A DNA stretch of 64,000 nucleotides from assembly GCA_021464245.1 (NCBI GenBank), contig JADCRB010000013.1, positions 8,406,895-8,470,894 on the forward strand. The letters run 5' to 3'. The position numbers and the translations under genes were made by a program. Shown piece after piece: positions 1-10,846 of this stretch. This DNA is from Carallia brachiata. Its lineage: Eukaryota; Streptophyta; Magnoliopsida; Malpighiales; Rhizophoraceae. A model generated the notes under the pieces. The model worked only from the letters and a program-made list of their open reading frames with translations. It was not told where the DNA came from and did not search any database. The stretch's first letter is position 1, and every line of letters begins with the position of its first letter.

Positions 1-267
1 TTATATGTAAAGTGTAAATTTTGATAACCGGATTACTTGTATGGAACATCTTGGTTTTGTAAATTTAAATTATTTAGCTCATTTGAACCATGGATGGCAC
101 CGCCTCTTTAGGCTGGTATTGGCTCTTTTGACAGCACAAAATGAGCTGTCAGATGTTCTCATTTGTCATTACTTGTATAATTAATATACCTATTTATTCA
201 CATGTATATTTGTCCTTGATAACAAGGCAAATTCAAGATGTCTACTGAATTGCATTATGCTCATTAG

Positions 268-2032
268 GAAGATCAAATGTTGGGAAGTCATCACTCCTTA
301 ATGCACTTACCAGACAGTGGGGTGTTGTCCGGACGTCAGACAAGCCTGGCCTTACCCAGGTTCTATGATTTTCTTCAACACTCATGACGAATATGTTTGT
401 GAGATTTTTTATTTAAAAATGTAAAATGAACGGTTCTTATGCAGACTATTAATTTCTTCAAGCTTGGGTCAAAATTATGCTTGGTTGATTTGCCTGGATA
501 TGGCTTTGCTTATGCAAAAGAAGAAGTGAAGGATGCTTGGGAGGAGCTTGTAAGTATTCATGGAGAAGTTGCCCTTTGTTTTGTTGCTTCTTATGCATCT
601 AGTTTGCTATTCAACTGCTGTGAAATTATTATTTCCTCCTTGCGGATGAGACCATCATGCTCATTGGCATCCTATTATCAATTATGCTTCTTTGCTTTGA
701 TATGTTGGAAGGGATAAAGGGCTCCTTCTCTCTTAGTCTTTGCAATCGTGGTTGCAGTTTTTCTGCTAGTGCCTAGCAGCCTTCTGCAGGAGAGTGCTGC
801 TTATAAATGGAAAGATCAATATGTCAGAACGAGTTACGAAACATTGGAAAGAAAAGGGAAATGAATCTTGTTAATGGGATAACTACCTTTCCTTTCAGAA
901 GTAGATAGTTAGTAATTGTCTTCATGGGCTGTTGGAGAATGTGCTCTTCCACGGAGAAAATATATTTCTTTAACTTGACATTTTAATGCTTATTAGGTAA
1001 AGTGTAGGATGATTTCAAATTGAAAAAATGAATTTACTATGCAACAGAGAAAGTGACCATGTGGAATTTTCCTTGGTGAAAAAAAACCAATATTTTCTGC
1101 TCTTACAAATATTTTTTCAATGTATGAGCTGCTACATCAGCATATACCGTTTGTTTATTTGTTCTTTGTATTTGTACGTGAGTGGACTAAATGTGTGTGA
1201 TGTCAGAGTCTTACGTTTGCAGTCAACTCTTTGCTCAAAAACAGTTAAACTTTACAGGTGAAGGAGTATGTTTCAACAAGAGTTGGTCTTAAGAGAGTAT
1301 GCCTTCTAATTGATACAAAATGGGGTATGAAGCCAAGAGATCATGAACTAATTGATTTGATGGAAAGGTATGACAATTGCACCATATAGATCAGTACTTG
1401 AGTCTCTCCTTATGTTGTTTGATAGCTATCATATGGCCTGCTACACGTACTAGAATCTGAATGTTGATAAAACCATGGTGAAATACCTCTGCAATACTCG
1501 TCTCCTAACTAAAGCTCAATGGAGTGAATTATGGTTGCAAAATGTTGGCATTGCCAAGTTTTTTGTGCTGCATATTCTTCTCTTTTAGCTTCATTGTTAA
1601 TCATCAGCACATGTTTAGTGAAATTATGTTTTTTACACAGGTCTCAGACTAAATACCAGATTGTATTGACAAAGACAGACATTGCATTTCCCATCGATGT
1701 GGCACGACGTGCAATGCAAATTGAAGAGGTAAATTTTACACGTTTGTATTCAAATTGATGGCTGCTTTGTCTAGGATTCATGAACTGTCATCTTTGGGAA
1801 CAAACCTTTTAAGGGTCATTCTCTTTTGCAGAGCCTCAAAGCAAACAAGTCTATAGTTCAACCTGTGGTATGTTTGAACAAATTTAATCTATTTAATTTG
1901 CTGTCATTATGTTTGAATGTGACAATGTGAGTACTGCTTGTACTTCAGATGATGGTGAGCTCAAAAAATGGAGCTGGTATCCGAAGCTTAAGAACAGTGC
2001 TTTCCAAGATTGCTCGGTTTGCCAAACTTTAG
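268..2032 (+). CDS. EngB/YihA-family GTP-binding protein (3' part, 5' end outside window)
   Basis: TRAFAC-class small GTPase of the EngB/YihA/YsxC family. Bacterial members help assemble the 50S ribosome; plant copies are mostly organellar, so an organellar ribosome role is inferred. Six exons are readable: 268-359, 445-549, 1258-1367, 1641-1728, 1832-1867, 1949-2032, all with AG/GT borders and consistent phases. Exon 1 gives the G1 loop GRSNVGKSS, whose first base comes from a missing upstream exon. Exon 2 gives the G3 motif VDLPGYGFA, exon 4 the G4 motif TKTD and exon 6 the G5 motif SSKNGAGI; the stop is TAG. The sequence most resembles the Arabidopsis At5g58370-type protein, from memory. 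The N-terminal part and any transit peptide lie left of position 1. No frame break is seen. Family is certain; subfamily is moderate. Confidence 0.93.
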
Positions 2033-3383
2033 CTTATAGGTATCCAGCTGTATAATATTTTGAGCTTTGAGTATTGCCATGGATTATTTTAACTAATAAA
2101 ATTTCGATTTTAATAAATTGTCGAAGATGGCGAAGTGTTTCTCATTGCAAGCCCATTACTTTGTTTCTAATGTCGTTTGATGAAACTCATCACTGCAGAT
2201 GTTGGGGTCATTTTTATGTGAAAAGTTAGCCAGATGATTGGCTGTGCTGCCATCTTGTACCCATGGTTGCCTAATTGAACTATTTTTCTCATCTTAGCCA
2301 GATATGATGCATTATTTTTATGTTCATGGGCTGTTACAATTTCGAGTCATATAAGCCACACTAAGCCAGCACAACTGTAGATGCACAATTTGGAGATCTT
2401 TGATAGAAATTATTTACTTACATTATGGAATGTCTTGAGATATTGCTCGTTACCAGTCTCATGAATGTGTTGTTTTACTGTTAGATCGAACTGGGAAGCC
2501 CTATATGGGTGACAAGTACCAAGTGGATTCATCAATGGGGAGTCTGTTTCAGTTCTTAGTCGCCAATGGAAGCCCAAAAGCATAGCGACTTTGATCTGTG
2601 ATCCACTCCTGAATCAATGTGGGGCTCAGGTCTACTGGGCAATATGACTTTCACAATGTGATACTAAAGGAGGGTGGTTCGCATGTGGAACAGAAGAAAA
2701 ATGGTGAATTTTTGGTATTAAATGAAACCAACAGGGGCAAAGTGTTGCTGCCAATTGGAGATTGGAGTCACAGGCTTGGGAGGGTAGTTCATTTTGTTTG
2801 CTCAATTCTTTTCCTGTGGTGTCTTCTGGTTTGGGCTGTTGTTATGCTCATATTCAAATTTTTTTGCAAAAAAAAGAACTAACTTCTGGCACAAATTTTG
2901 TTTGCTACATCGGGTTGACCAGTCTGAGTCAATTATGTCAGACGGGTTTTTTAGTTCAATTTCTTATACGGCTTTTTAAGCAAACCGGATTAGACCCATG
3001 TTCGGTTCACTGATCTAAAGTTATGGTCATATGGTTATGGGAGATATATATATATATATATATATATTGAACAGAAATATATTTATTGATCAATATATGG
3101 GATAGATATGCATGATTCTGGTTTTGAATAATCCTGGCAACATAGAAATAGAATGTTTTGTACGCATTTGATTTGATGCAAAATGGGAGTCCAGTTCTTT
3201 CTGTGTTTATAAAAATGAAAGAAAAAAATTGTTTTTGGTTGGTCCATGAAGCTCTTTGGAAAGACTCGACTGTGTGCGGAATAGGACCTTGCTCAACTTC
3301 AAGGCTTTAGTGAGACAAAGAGCCTAAATGATTTCATTCATTATCATGGTAGTGATATATGGTTTCTTGTGTTCAAAAAAGAT
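2033..3383. other. intergenic/3' region after EngB, with an unresolved open frame
   Basis: This stretch holds the probable 3' UTR of the EngB gene. An open stretch at 2619-2882 (+) has a hydrophobic C-terminal half followed by KKK, but its first codon is GTG with a TGA just upstream, so it has no normal start. A segment at 2493-2585 after a possible acceptor (ctgttag) is also open. Neither can be assigned; they may be alternative 3' exons or chance. I see no other gene here. Confidence 0.3.
3044..3067. repeat. (AT)n microsatellite
   Basis: Uninterrupted AT dinucleotide run, about 12 units, in the intergenic region downstream of the EngB gene. Confidence 0.95.
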
Positions 3384-3830
3384 ATGGTTTCTCTTAGCCA
3401 ATTTATTTGGCTTTGGTGATAAACATGGCCAGGCTTGACTCTCTGTTTTTTTTTAGGCTACTGTAAGCTGTGGTGGTAGCTAAGACGTAATCTGCTGAGA
3501 TTGGAACGAGATGTACACTAATCAAATGAAACTGAGGCCTGCATCTTGCTTGTTTTAGAGAGGATCCTCCCAAGTTTGGTCCTTTCACTATTTGATTGAT
3601 GGCTTAGCAGTCGAAAAAGAAATGCTATGACCTGTTGTATAGATTTCTAAGTTTTTGTTTTTAATAGAAGTTTCTTGGCTGAATAAATTACGTGCTATAG
3701 ATACTAAACCAATATTGAAATTATACCTCCTTTATGCTCATAGATACTAAACTAAAAGATTATGACACAACCTTGAAGAAAAATGAACTCTGTGTCAATG
3801 AAAGAATGACCAAAAATTTTCTAGAACAAA
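3384..3830 (-). pseudogene. CYCLOPS/IPD3-derived fragment, internally deleted duplicate
   Basis: Three adjoining blocks resemble three separated parts of the intact CYCLOPS locus at 40.7-49.6 kb, in the same order and on the same strand. Block A, 3384-3569, matches about 40743-40999, the 3' flank plus the end of the last exon. Block B, 3570 to about 3665, matches about 44207-44310, inside intron 6. Block C, 3713-3830, matches 49501-49610, the sequence just upstream of the start codon. In block A the terminal codons are still readable on the minus strand (R-I-L-S-K-T-S-K-M), but the stop TAG reads CAG. About 8 kb of gene between the blocks is missing. It cannot encode CYCLOPS. The most likely origin is an old segmental duplicate that lost its interior. 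Confidence 0.8.
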
Positions 3831-4283
3831 TATCATCACCAGACTTAATGTTTGGTAATTCTTGAAAATTTGGGAATTTAGGTTTACATCTCAACTTTCA
3901 CCTACAAAAATAATGATATCTAACAGTTTACGATGATGTTATTTTAACATATGATTTTTTTTTTTCACCTTGATGTAGCGTGAGAGTTTTGTATATTAGC
4001 ACACCTTTGTCATGATGTCGATAACCGATGGGGTGATTTAGTTATATGCATGCAATAATCATGATATATGCCACCCACAATGTGTGAAACAATTTCAATT
4101 TGAGTAAAATTCCTACCTGTGCAAAGCCTTTGTTCATCGGATTTCTAGCATAATTTAGGTATATTTAGTTGATTTCAACAAATAATATGCCATGAAAATT
4201 ACATGCACTAGTTCGGGAAACAGTTTTAGAATTTCAAAGCTCAAATACAAAGGTTGCATAATACATCAAAAGCCAGCACAAGC
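3831..4283. other. AT-rich intergenic / promoter region of the peptide gene
   Basis: No gene or clear repeat is seen. It immediately precedes the small peptide gene, so its right half probably holds that gene's promoter and 5' UTR; an in-frame upstream ATG at 4254 would add ten residues. Confidence 0.4.
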
Positions 4284-4613
4284 ATGACGATCTTGGCAGA
4301 AAGGTCAGTCATGCACATTTTGTGCGTGACAATGCTGCTTATAATGAAGCTAACGTTCATGACTGCTAGAGAATCATACTCATCACAGATGCCACCAACA
4401 TCGCCCCCGACATACCCAGCAACGGATGAGAAACAGCAGATAATCGAAGATCAGTATGTGGTTCAACCAGCAGATATGGATGAAGAGGATTACGGGGTTT
4501 GGAATCCAGCGCCATGGTCCGGCGGAGGCAACTGGGCACCCATTCCCCATGCAGAAGAGTCACATAGGGCTTCTAATCGAAATTCATTGAAAAATAGCAG
4601 TTCTTTCTCCTAA
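4284..4613 (+). CDS. small secreted peptide precursor, family not recognised
   Basis: Intronless frame of 109 residues from the ATG at 4284 to TAA. I chose this start because MTILAERS leads directly into a hydrophobic stretch (MHILCVTMLLIMKL, about residues 10-23) that looks like a signal peptide with cleavage near MTA/RES; an ATG at 4254 would add ten residues. The middle is Pro/Ser/Thr-rich, followed by an acidic patch (MDEED) and then a tyrosine. The conserved-looking core is DYGVWNPAPWSGGG followed by NWAPIPH, and the tail is Ser/Asn-rich. An acidic run ending in Asp-Tyr is the sequence preferred by plant tyrosylprotein sulfotransferase, and the Pro-rich block with a basic terminal residue resembles processed peptide hormones. 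The hormone role is an inference. I do not recognise it as RGF/GLV, PSY, CIF or IDA. No frame break is seen. Confidence 0.7.
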   Translation: MTILAERSVMHILCVTMLLIMKLTFMTARESYSSQMPPTSPPTYPATDEKQQIIEDQYVVQPADMDEEDYGVWNPAPWSGGGNWAPIPHAEESHRASNRNSLKNSSSFS

Positions 4614-5761
4614 ACACGAGGAAAATGGTGTTTCTCGTAGATAATAACAATAAATAAACCTTTTCAATAAAAATAGCCGTTCCACCAATTTATCAAGAAT
4701 TTCTTGTTTCTTTATAATGCAGTATGTGAGAGTGAATTATATTCCATTTGAATTTGAGTGGGATGTGTTAGCCTAGATCTTCTGATCGTGATTTCCACTT
4801 ATAAATCCCAACATTTAGATCTCCCGTTCTTTGTTGGCACAATATTTCAAACAACCAGTTTATAGATGGCTTGTACGCTTCTGTCGTTCAAACACTTTAT
4901 CCACACAATCTTTGGAAAGACGTGGTGTTTAACTTAAGGTTCAAACCAAAAAATGTATGACCGATTAATTTCAATTAACTTGCATCAATTTGAATTTCGA
5001 GCAAACATTTTTAACAAAAATTTTAACTAAATAAACGTCCAATTTATCAGTTATTTATACGACAACACAAACAGATCCTGGAAAGCAGAATGAAAGTCGA
5101 CTACTAAATGACAGATTGCGTCTATAAGGCGTGATCCTTTCCATGCTACCATAAAAAAGACAACAGCGATTCTTCTGGTTTCACACTCTCCAACAAAACT
5201 TGTAACAGAAAACACAGATGACGATGAGCCGGGCAATAAGCTGAATGATCAGAAGTCATTTGAGAAACAATAAGGACCTCCTAGAGGACCATACTGTCCC
5301 AAGCAACGAGAAGACCCCAGATTACCTATTTGATAAGGGACAGAAAAGTTAGTCATCATTCTCATAATTCTGCAAAGGGAACAATGATCGATACACAATA
5401 TGCAAGAAATACATCAACTGTGCGAAAGTTGAAGTTTCCCTGAAACAATCAAAGATATTTATTGAATGTGCTCCCTCACAGCAAATTAGCAAAAAGGAAG
5501 TAGTGTAAGAAAAAACCGTATCACCCTGATATGACAGGGACAATGTTGAGGCAAAAACTGCATTAGTCTTCTAAACCATAAAACATCCAGTGACACCAAC
5601 ACAAATCCAAGAATGCAGATTCAAATAAACTTACTGCCTAATGGTGGGTTAAGTGCCCTCAAAAAAAAAAAACATTTAGAAAATCAAGACCTGAGCACAT
5701 AGATAGATCTGCACAACAATTTCAATCATCAGAATAGAACTAACTAAATTCGACAATCAAC
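4614..5761. other. intergenic, convergent 3' ends
   Basis: Lies between the 3' end of the plus-strand peptide gene and the 3' end of the minus-strand LTV1 gene. It should hold both 3' UTRs. The part at about 5240-5760 is less AT-rich and could be LTV1 3' UTR or a downstream exon. No coding frame with recognisable similarity was found. Confidence 0.4.
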
Positions 5762-8546
5762 TTACATAAGATGAATGGAAGATGGGCCAGCTACAGCAGC
5801 AACTCTCTGAGCGCGCTGCGCTTCACAACGGTAGAGACTTCTCTTCTTTCTTCATCCTCGAGCTTCACGTTTTTCCTCCTTTACAGCAGCCTACACGCAG
5901 AATTCAAGATTATGCTTTAAGTTGAAATACCCTATGCAAGCAATAGGCATTGCCGCATTGCTTAATTTGAGGATGTTTTCATCTTTCTTCATCAACATAG
6001 TGCTATTCTATCAGTCTAGATATTGCAGAATAAATTCATTGCACATGGAAAAAGAGCTAGCAAATACAAACCTTCCTTTCTTTCTTCTCCTCCTTTGACT
6101 CCTGTACATGTTGCTTCCTCTTCTGCTGCTCAAGTTTCGATCCAGAGGCGTCCTTCACCTTATCACTAACAGATTTTCTAGCTCGAGGCAAGAACTCTAC
6201 GGGAAGCTTCTCTTTTCCTTGAAGGGATATTATATGGCTGGAGGCATTAACAGCTCCAGAAACAAATTCAGCTACCTTTTTTCTAGCCATTTCTGGAGCT
6301 TCAATTTTGGCAGGGTGGTTATCAAGATTCGAATATGTTGAGATGATAGTCTCACAATCCCACTTTTCTGATTCATCACTACTTTCCTGCACCGCAATAA
6401 CATCTTCCCCTTCATCATCATTTTCATATTTTTCTGCATATTCTGCACAGCGCCGAAGAACATCTGCTGCTGAGTCTAATAAATCTTTATTCTTGGGTTT
6501 CTGATTTCCGTGTAACAAATCTGCAGGGGCTTCATATTTGTCATCAAGTTCCAGGTCATTGATTACATGGTCATTAAGGGCATGTTTAAGCTTGTCTGCA
6601 AGAAATTTCTTCAGCCATGTAACCACCATATTCATCATCTTCATCATCAGTGCCATATTCTTGACGCTCAAGCTGTAATGATCCAAAATAGCACAAAACA
6701 AACTAAATTGCACAGTAAAGGAAATAAAGCATCAGAAATGGGGGTTTAAAAATGATTTACGAAGATCAAGACTAGATTTAATAAGAATGATAATTTTTTA
6801 ATAGATATAACTTCAAATTCATGTATACCAAAGCACAAATTTTAGAAGTAATAAATTAGAAATTGCCGTGGGTGAAAATTTCTAGCTGCTTCACTACTGT
6901 CATTCATCTGCTAGGATTCAGCCGGAAATAAAATTTTATTCTCATTTTCGTGGTCTAACCAAAAGTTTATGCATTTTCCAGAAGGTATTCAGAGGAGTGG
7001 AGCACGGGAGACAAGCCACAGACCAAGATAACAATAACGAACAGCCTTGTGCAAAAGCAAAAACCTTCAATTCAAAATTCCAATTTGTGTTAGACGAAAT
7101 AAAACCAGAATTACACGGAGACGTTGACGGTGTTCTATCAGGCAATCAGCTTACTTCAAAGACCCAAGACATACAAACTGTCTAGAAGTGGATGCTGCAG
7201 ACTCAAAGGCCGAGATTCATTCACAACACAAAAGCAGAAACGTTATAGCTCAACGATTGTTATTTTTCATTCCTTATCTCTGTCTTCATCCACACGACTA
7301 ACAACCTGGCATCCAGAAAACTAGGATTTGTTGTGACATGTAATTCTTGAAGACACAGTAAGTCAACAATTGCAATGATGAGCGTCTCTAAGAATCCACT
7401 TACAAATAACAACATTAGAAATGTGATACAATTATAAAATCAACATTCATAGAAACATTCTTAGTGAAAATAGAAATAAGTACTAAATGATACTTCGCTA
7501 AAGGCAAGGATTCTCACCAAATCAAATTGTTCATCCAGCAGACGGCGACCTCGCATCTTCTCATCTGCAAAATCAACTTTTACATCCGCAGCAACATCCC
7601 CCAATTTTCTGACAGTACCACGATCTACCTCATTTTCTAAAAGGCTAGAAGAGGCACGTTCACCAATATTATCGTCAACCACCTTGAACTTGTCAAGGAA
7701 ATTCAATTGCAGTTTCTTGTTGCTGTCGGTATCCACATCTTCCCCTGCCTCAGGAAGATTTGCACGGATGACAAAATCCTCCTCCAAGTACTCATCGTCA
7801 GATTCAAAACGTGAAAAATCATCATCAAGCAATGCAACAACATCGGGATCAACCACTTTCTGCACCCTGATACCAACAGTCCTTGCCGCTACACTATAAA
7901 TGGAATTATCAATTGTATCATCACTCTTCAGCTCAGCAACTTGCACTCTCGAAGCATCATATGCCTATCAAGTTAACAACCCACTGCTCTTTTGAATACA
8001 TAAAACAAACGAAATGGTTCAAAATTTTTTCTTTTGAAAGAAAGAAATTTTTCCACACAAAAGCAGATTATTAAAATTTGAGAAAACCTTGACATCTCCA
8101 GGAAGCTCATGAAGCCTAGCCTTAGGATTATTGAAGTAGGCAGAGCCGGCACCAGTGTTCTTAATCTCCCTCAAGTGAACAAGATAATTATAGCCATCAT
8201 CAGGAAATCCCAGCCCCAAAATCTCCCTCCTAATATGCTCCGGCAAAGTAGCTTCTTTCGCTGAGGAGTGTAGTCCACGAAAAATTCTGTGACCACCACC
8301 ACCACCATTGACGTCTTTGATAGCATCATCATCAGGTGCATCAGCGAAGATGGAGTTGGGATCATCTTCACAATTACCGGCGAGGGTATCATCAGCGAAG
8401 GAGTCCGTGGGGAAGGGATTGTTGTCGACTCGGACAAATACTCGGTCACTACCGGTCGCTTCATTGTAATTGGGATCCGAGGAATCACGGGCCATTAACT
8501 GGAAAGTAGCTGACTTCTTCTTATCAATGAACTTCTTCTTCCCCAT
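5762..8546 (-). CDS. LTV1: LTV1-like 40S ribosome biogenesis factor (frame broken as sequenced)
   Basis: LTV1 escorts pre-40S particles during nuclear export and late small-subunit maturation. Exons on the minus strand: 8546-8088, 7964-7518, 6672-6072, 5890-5762. Family signs: start MGKKKFIDKKKSATFQL; PEHIRREILGLGFPDDGYNYLVHL and AYDASRVQVAEL across the first junction; an acidic middle; LERQEYGTDDEDDEY at the start of exon 3; and a basic C-terminus with CEAQRAQRVAA. Exons 1, 2 and 4 keep phase, but exon 3 is 601 nt where a multiple of three is required; the break is near 6603-6612, between GYMAEE and LADKLKHAL. Exon 4 has an in-frame TGA at 5854-5852, after KREARG, though the frame after it still reads the expected C-terminus. 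About 544 residues if one extra base is removed. It is either a degraded copy or an assembly error; identity is certain. Confidence 0.88.
6603..6612 (-). other. frameshift site in LTV1 exon 3
   Basis: On the minus strand the bases GAAGAAATTTCTTG join two frames: upstream reads GYMAEE, downstream must shift to read LADKLKHAL. Exon length modulo 3 is one, so one base is extra or two are missing. Confidence 0.8.
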
Positions 8547-8741
8547 CTTTTTTCTTTAGTACCAACACAAAATATCTAAACAAATGTCCTGCAATTAGAC
8601 CCAAAAAAAAAAGAAAAGAATAATTTATAAGCAAAAGCAGTGCTGATATGAGTTTCTTACACAGGGATTCGATTGGAAAAGGAAAGGAGAACCACACAGA
8701 ACCCAACTAGTACTCAATCTAGAAGAAACCCACTTTCTGGT

Positions 8742-8745
<4 letters not shown>

Positions 8746-8776
<31 letters not shown>
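8746..8776. repeat. (AT)n microsatellite upstream of LTV1
   Basis: Perfect AT run of about 15 units in the 5' region of LTV1, probably inside a 5' UTR intron. Confidence 0.95.
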
Positions 8777-8779
<3 letters not shown>

Positions 8780-9160
8780 AATGAAACCCATTCCTGAATG
8801 ACCTCTGCAACACCGGGTATATTCTTGCTTCTTATGCCTAAGTACCTAAACACTGTACCACCCACCATGGTGACAGGGCTTCATTCAACCAGAGACAACT
8901 TAAATGGTAGCTATAACATTATTTGTTCATCGTTTACGTGCTTTTTTAATGACTTCAAAGGAACAAAAATTACACAAAACCAAAATTAGACTAAGCACTT
9001 AAGCAGCAATACCTTAACAAAGAAAACAAAAAAAAAAATCAACAATAAGCAAAGAAAGAAACTAATTGATATTTGAGAAAGCATTCAATGATTAACAAGG
9101 AAAAAAAGGAAAGGAAAAAAAAAATACAGTAAGCACTGACTCAAGAAAAGAAAAGATTCT

Positions 9161-9330
9161 ACCTGTGGAAGTGGCTTCCTGATTCTTAGCAAAGAAAGAA
9201 ACTAATTAAGATTTGAGACAAAAGTGGAATAGGATTTGCCGATTTGGGTTTTTAAACCCTAATTCCGAATTGAGAAGCAAAGTGGATAGGGTCAGTAGGT
9301 CAGTCGTTTCCATCCAACTCCTTCAATCTG
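9161..9330 (-). promoter_or_regulatory. probable LTV1 5' UTR exon and promoter with telo-box
   Basis: On the minus strand, a possible donor (CCACAG followed by gtagaa, near 9162-9161) ends an untranslated exon, and a possible acceptor (actaaag) lies just before the LTV1 start codon. Within this exon or the adjoining promoter, 9254-9262 is a perfect AAACCCTAA telo-box on the plus strand. Telo-boxes are a known feature near the start of plant ribosomal protein and ribosome-biogenesis genes, which fits LTV1. The splice pairing is inference. Confidence 0.5.
9254..9262 (+). promoter_or_regulatory. telo-box AAACCCTAA
   Basis: Exact AAACCCTAA match about 710 bp upstream of the LTV1 start codon, the position expected if a 5' UTR intron separates the transcription start from the ATG. 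Confidence 0.55.
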
Positions 9331-9584
9331 AGTTGCGAAGGATGGGAGGAATCAAGGCCTGTTTGGACTACGCTGTCAATTTTTTGTTGTTAACTTCTGT
9401 TGTTTGTTGGTTTTATTTTGACTGATTGTTGTCCAATTTTATTTTTTAACAGAATAATTATTTTGTGTTTTGAACAAGATTTTTTTTTCAAACAATACTG
9501 TTAAATTAATATGTTACCAATAGAGATCGAGACATGTAATATCTGAATCAAAACTAGAAATTTAAATATTAAACTCTTAAATAT

Positions 9585-9838
9585 AAAGTTTATACTTTTT
9601 ACAAAAAGTAAAGAATCACTATTGCTCCAACTATGGGTGTTTTTATTTGTATCATTTATAATCGGATCTTCGCTTACACTGGTATTTTCAAGAGGATCAA
9701 GACTAGCCCTTAATTTACTTAACTTACACCTGTATTCTAACTCCCCCTTGGATACTATCGAACTGAACCACCATTTTTTCATAAAGCTTTCTTGCCGATA
9801 TTAAACGTAAAGTTTATACTTTTTACAAAAAGTAAAGA
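9585..9838. repeat. 30-bp perfect direct repeat pair
   Basis: The same 30 bases, beginning AAAGTTTATACTTTTTACAA, occur at 9585-9614 and 9809-9838. The core CTTTTTACAAAAAG is itself palindromic. The 194 bp between them is less AT-rich and ends in a stretch like the degraded terminal part of a retroelement. Cause unknown. Confidence 0.85.
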
Positions 9839-10846
9839 GACAAGAATACAAACAAAGAATATGGGGCCCAACAACATACAGTTCTACTATATAATAGACA
9901 TATGCATTGATTCATAACTAGGTGAATCTTGCATCAAGCCCCTGAGCGAAATTATGTTGACATATGTTCCCCAATATTAGTTTGATCAAAAATTTTCTAA
10001 AATACGTTGAACATAGGAGACCAAATTTAGCATACTTTGTGACAGGAAAAATGCGTGATTAGCTTGGCTAAACCGGCTGAGCTAGGCGTTAGAATGCGTG
10101 CAGAGGCCAACAAAACTACAAGGGTCTGCATTGTCACCATGAATGAGAAAGGTCAATTTGAAATGCGCTCTTTGAATGCTTTGAATGAGTTGAAAATGAC
10201 AAGGCATGTGGAGCTTTATGACTGAAATGCAAATCAAGCAATAGCCTGTGTTTTAGGTGGTCTCTAAATTAAACAAAACTCACCAGATATCCTTCTGGTC
10301 AGCATATTTTCATATGCGTAGGAAAAAGACAGAGCCGTACAGTTGGACAAATATGATACTTACACCCATATATGATTTAGTGAAACAAGATATGCATTAG
10401 CATTCAAAGAAGGAAGAGTCCTCCTGGTGTAAGGCTGTTGTGCATTGTGATGTTCTATCTTTGTAAGACAATTATCAACATTTTGAAGGAATACAAAACA
10501 TGGAAATTGCTGTTAACATCTGTACAGTGGTATTCTGCAAGTGAAGGACTGAGTAGTAAACCGAAACTTCGATAAATTATTCTGAGGTGTGTATCAAGAT
10601 GAAGGCAACCGTATTACATGCCAATCCATGTTCAAAACAAATCAAGACCCAAAAAAAAAAAAAAAACCGAAACAACAACGCAATCAAATAGACTACCAAA
10701 AATTTGCTCAATTATTTAAATGCACTTGATTTATCGAATTAATTACGGTTCAATTTTGTTTATAAAAATTCAAAAAAAAAAAAGCAATAATAGGGAAGAA
10801 ACTGCTGCAATTCTTATAATAATGGAATGGAAATCCAAAGACAACC
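9839..10846. other. intergenic, no assigned gene
   Basis: A 40-codon open frame at about 10097-10225 (+) has no recognisable similarity. Otherwise AT-rich with A-runs near 10650 and 10772. It may contain the 3' UTR of the doubtful minus-strand mini-gene to its right. Confidence 0.4.

Noticed and set aside
6612..6640. A 28-bp intron that would repair LTV1 exon 3
   Set aside because: Far below the minimum size of plant introns, although its end mimics an acceptor.
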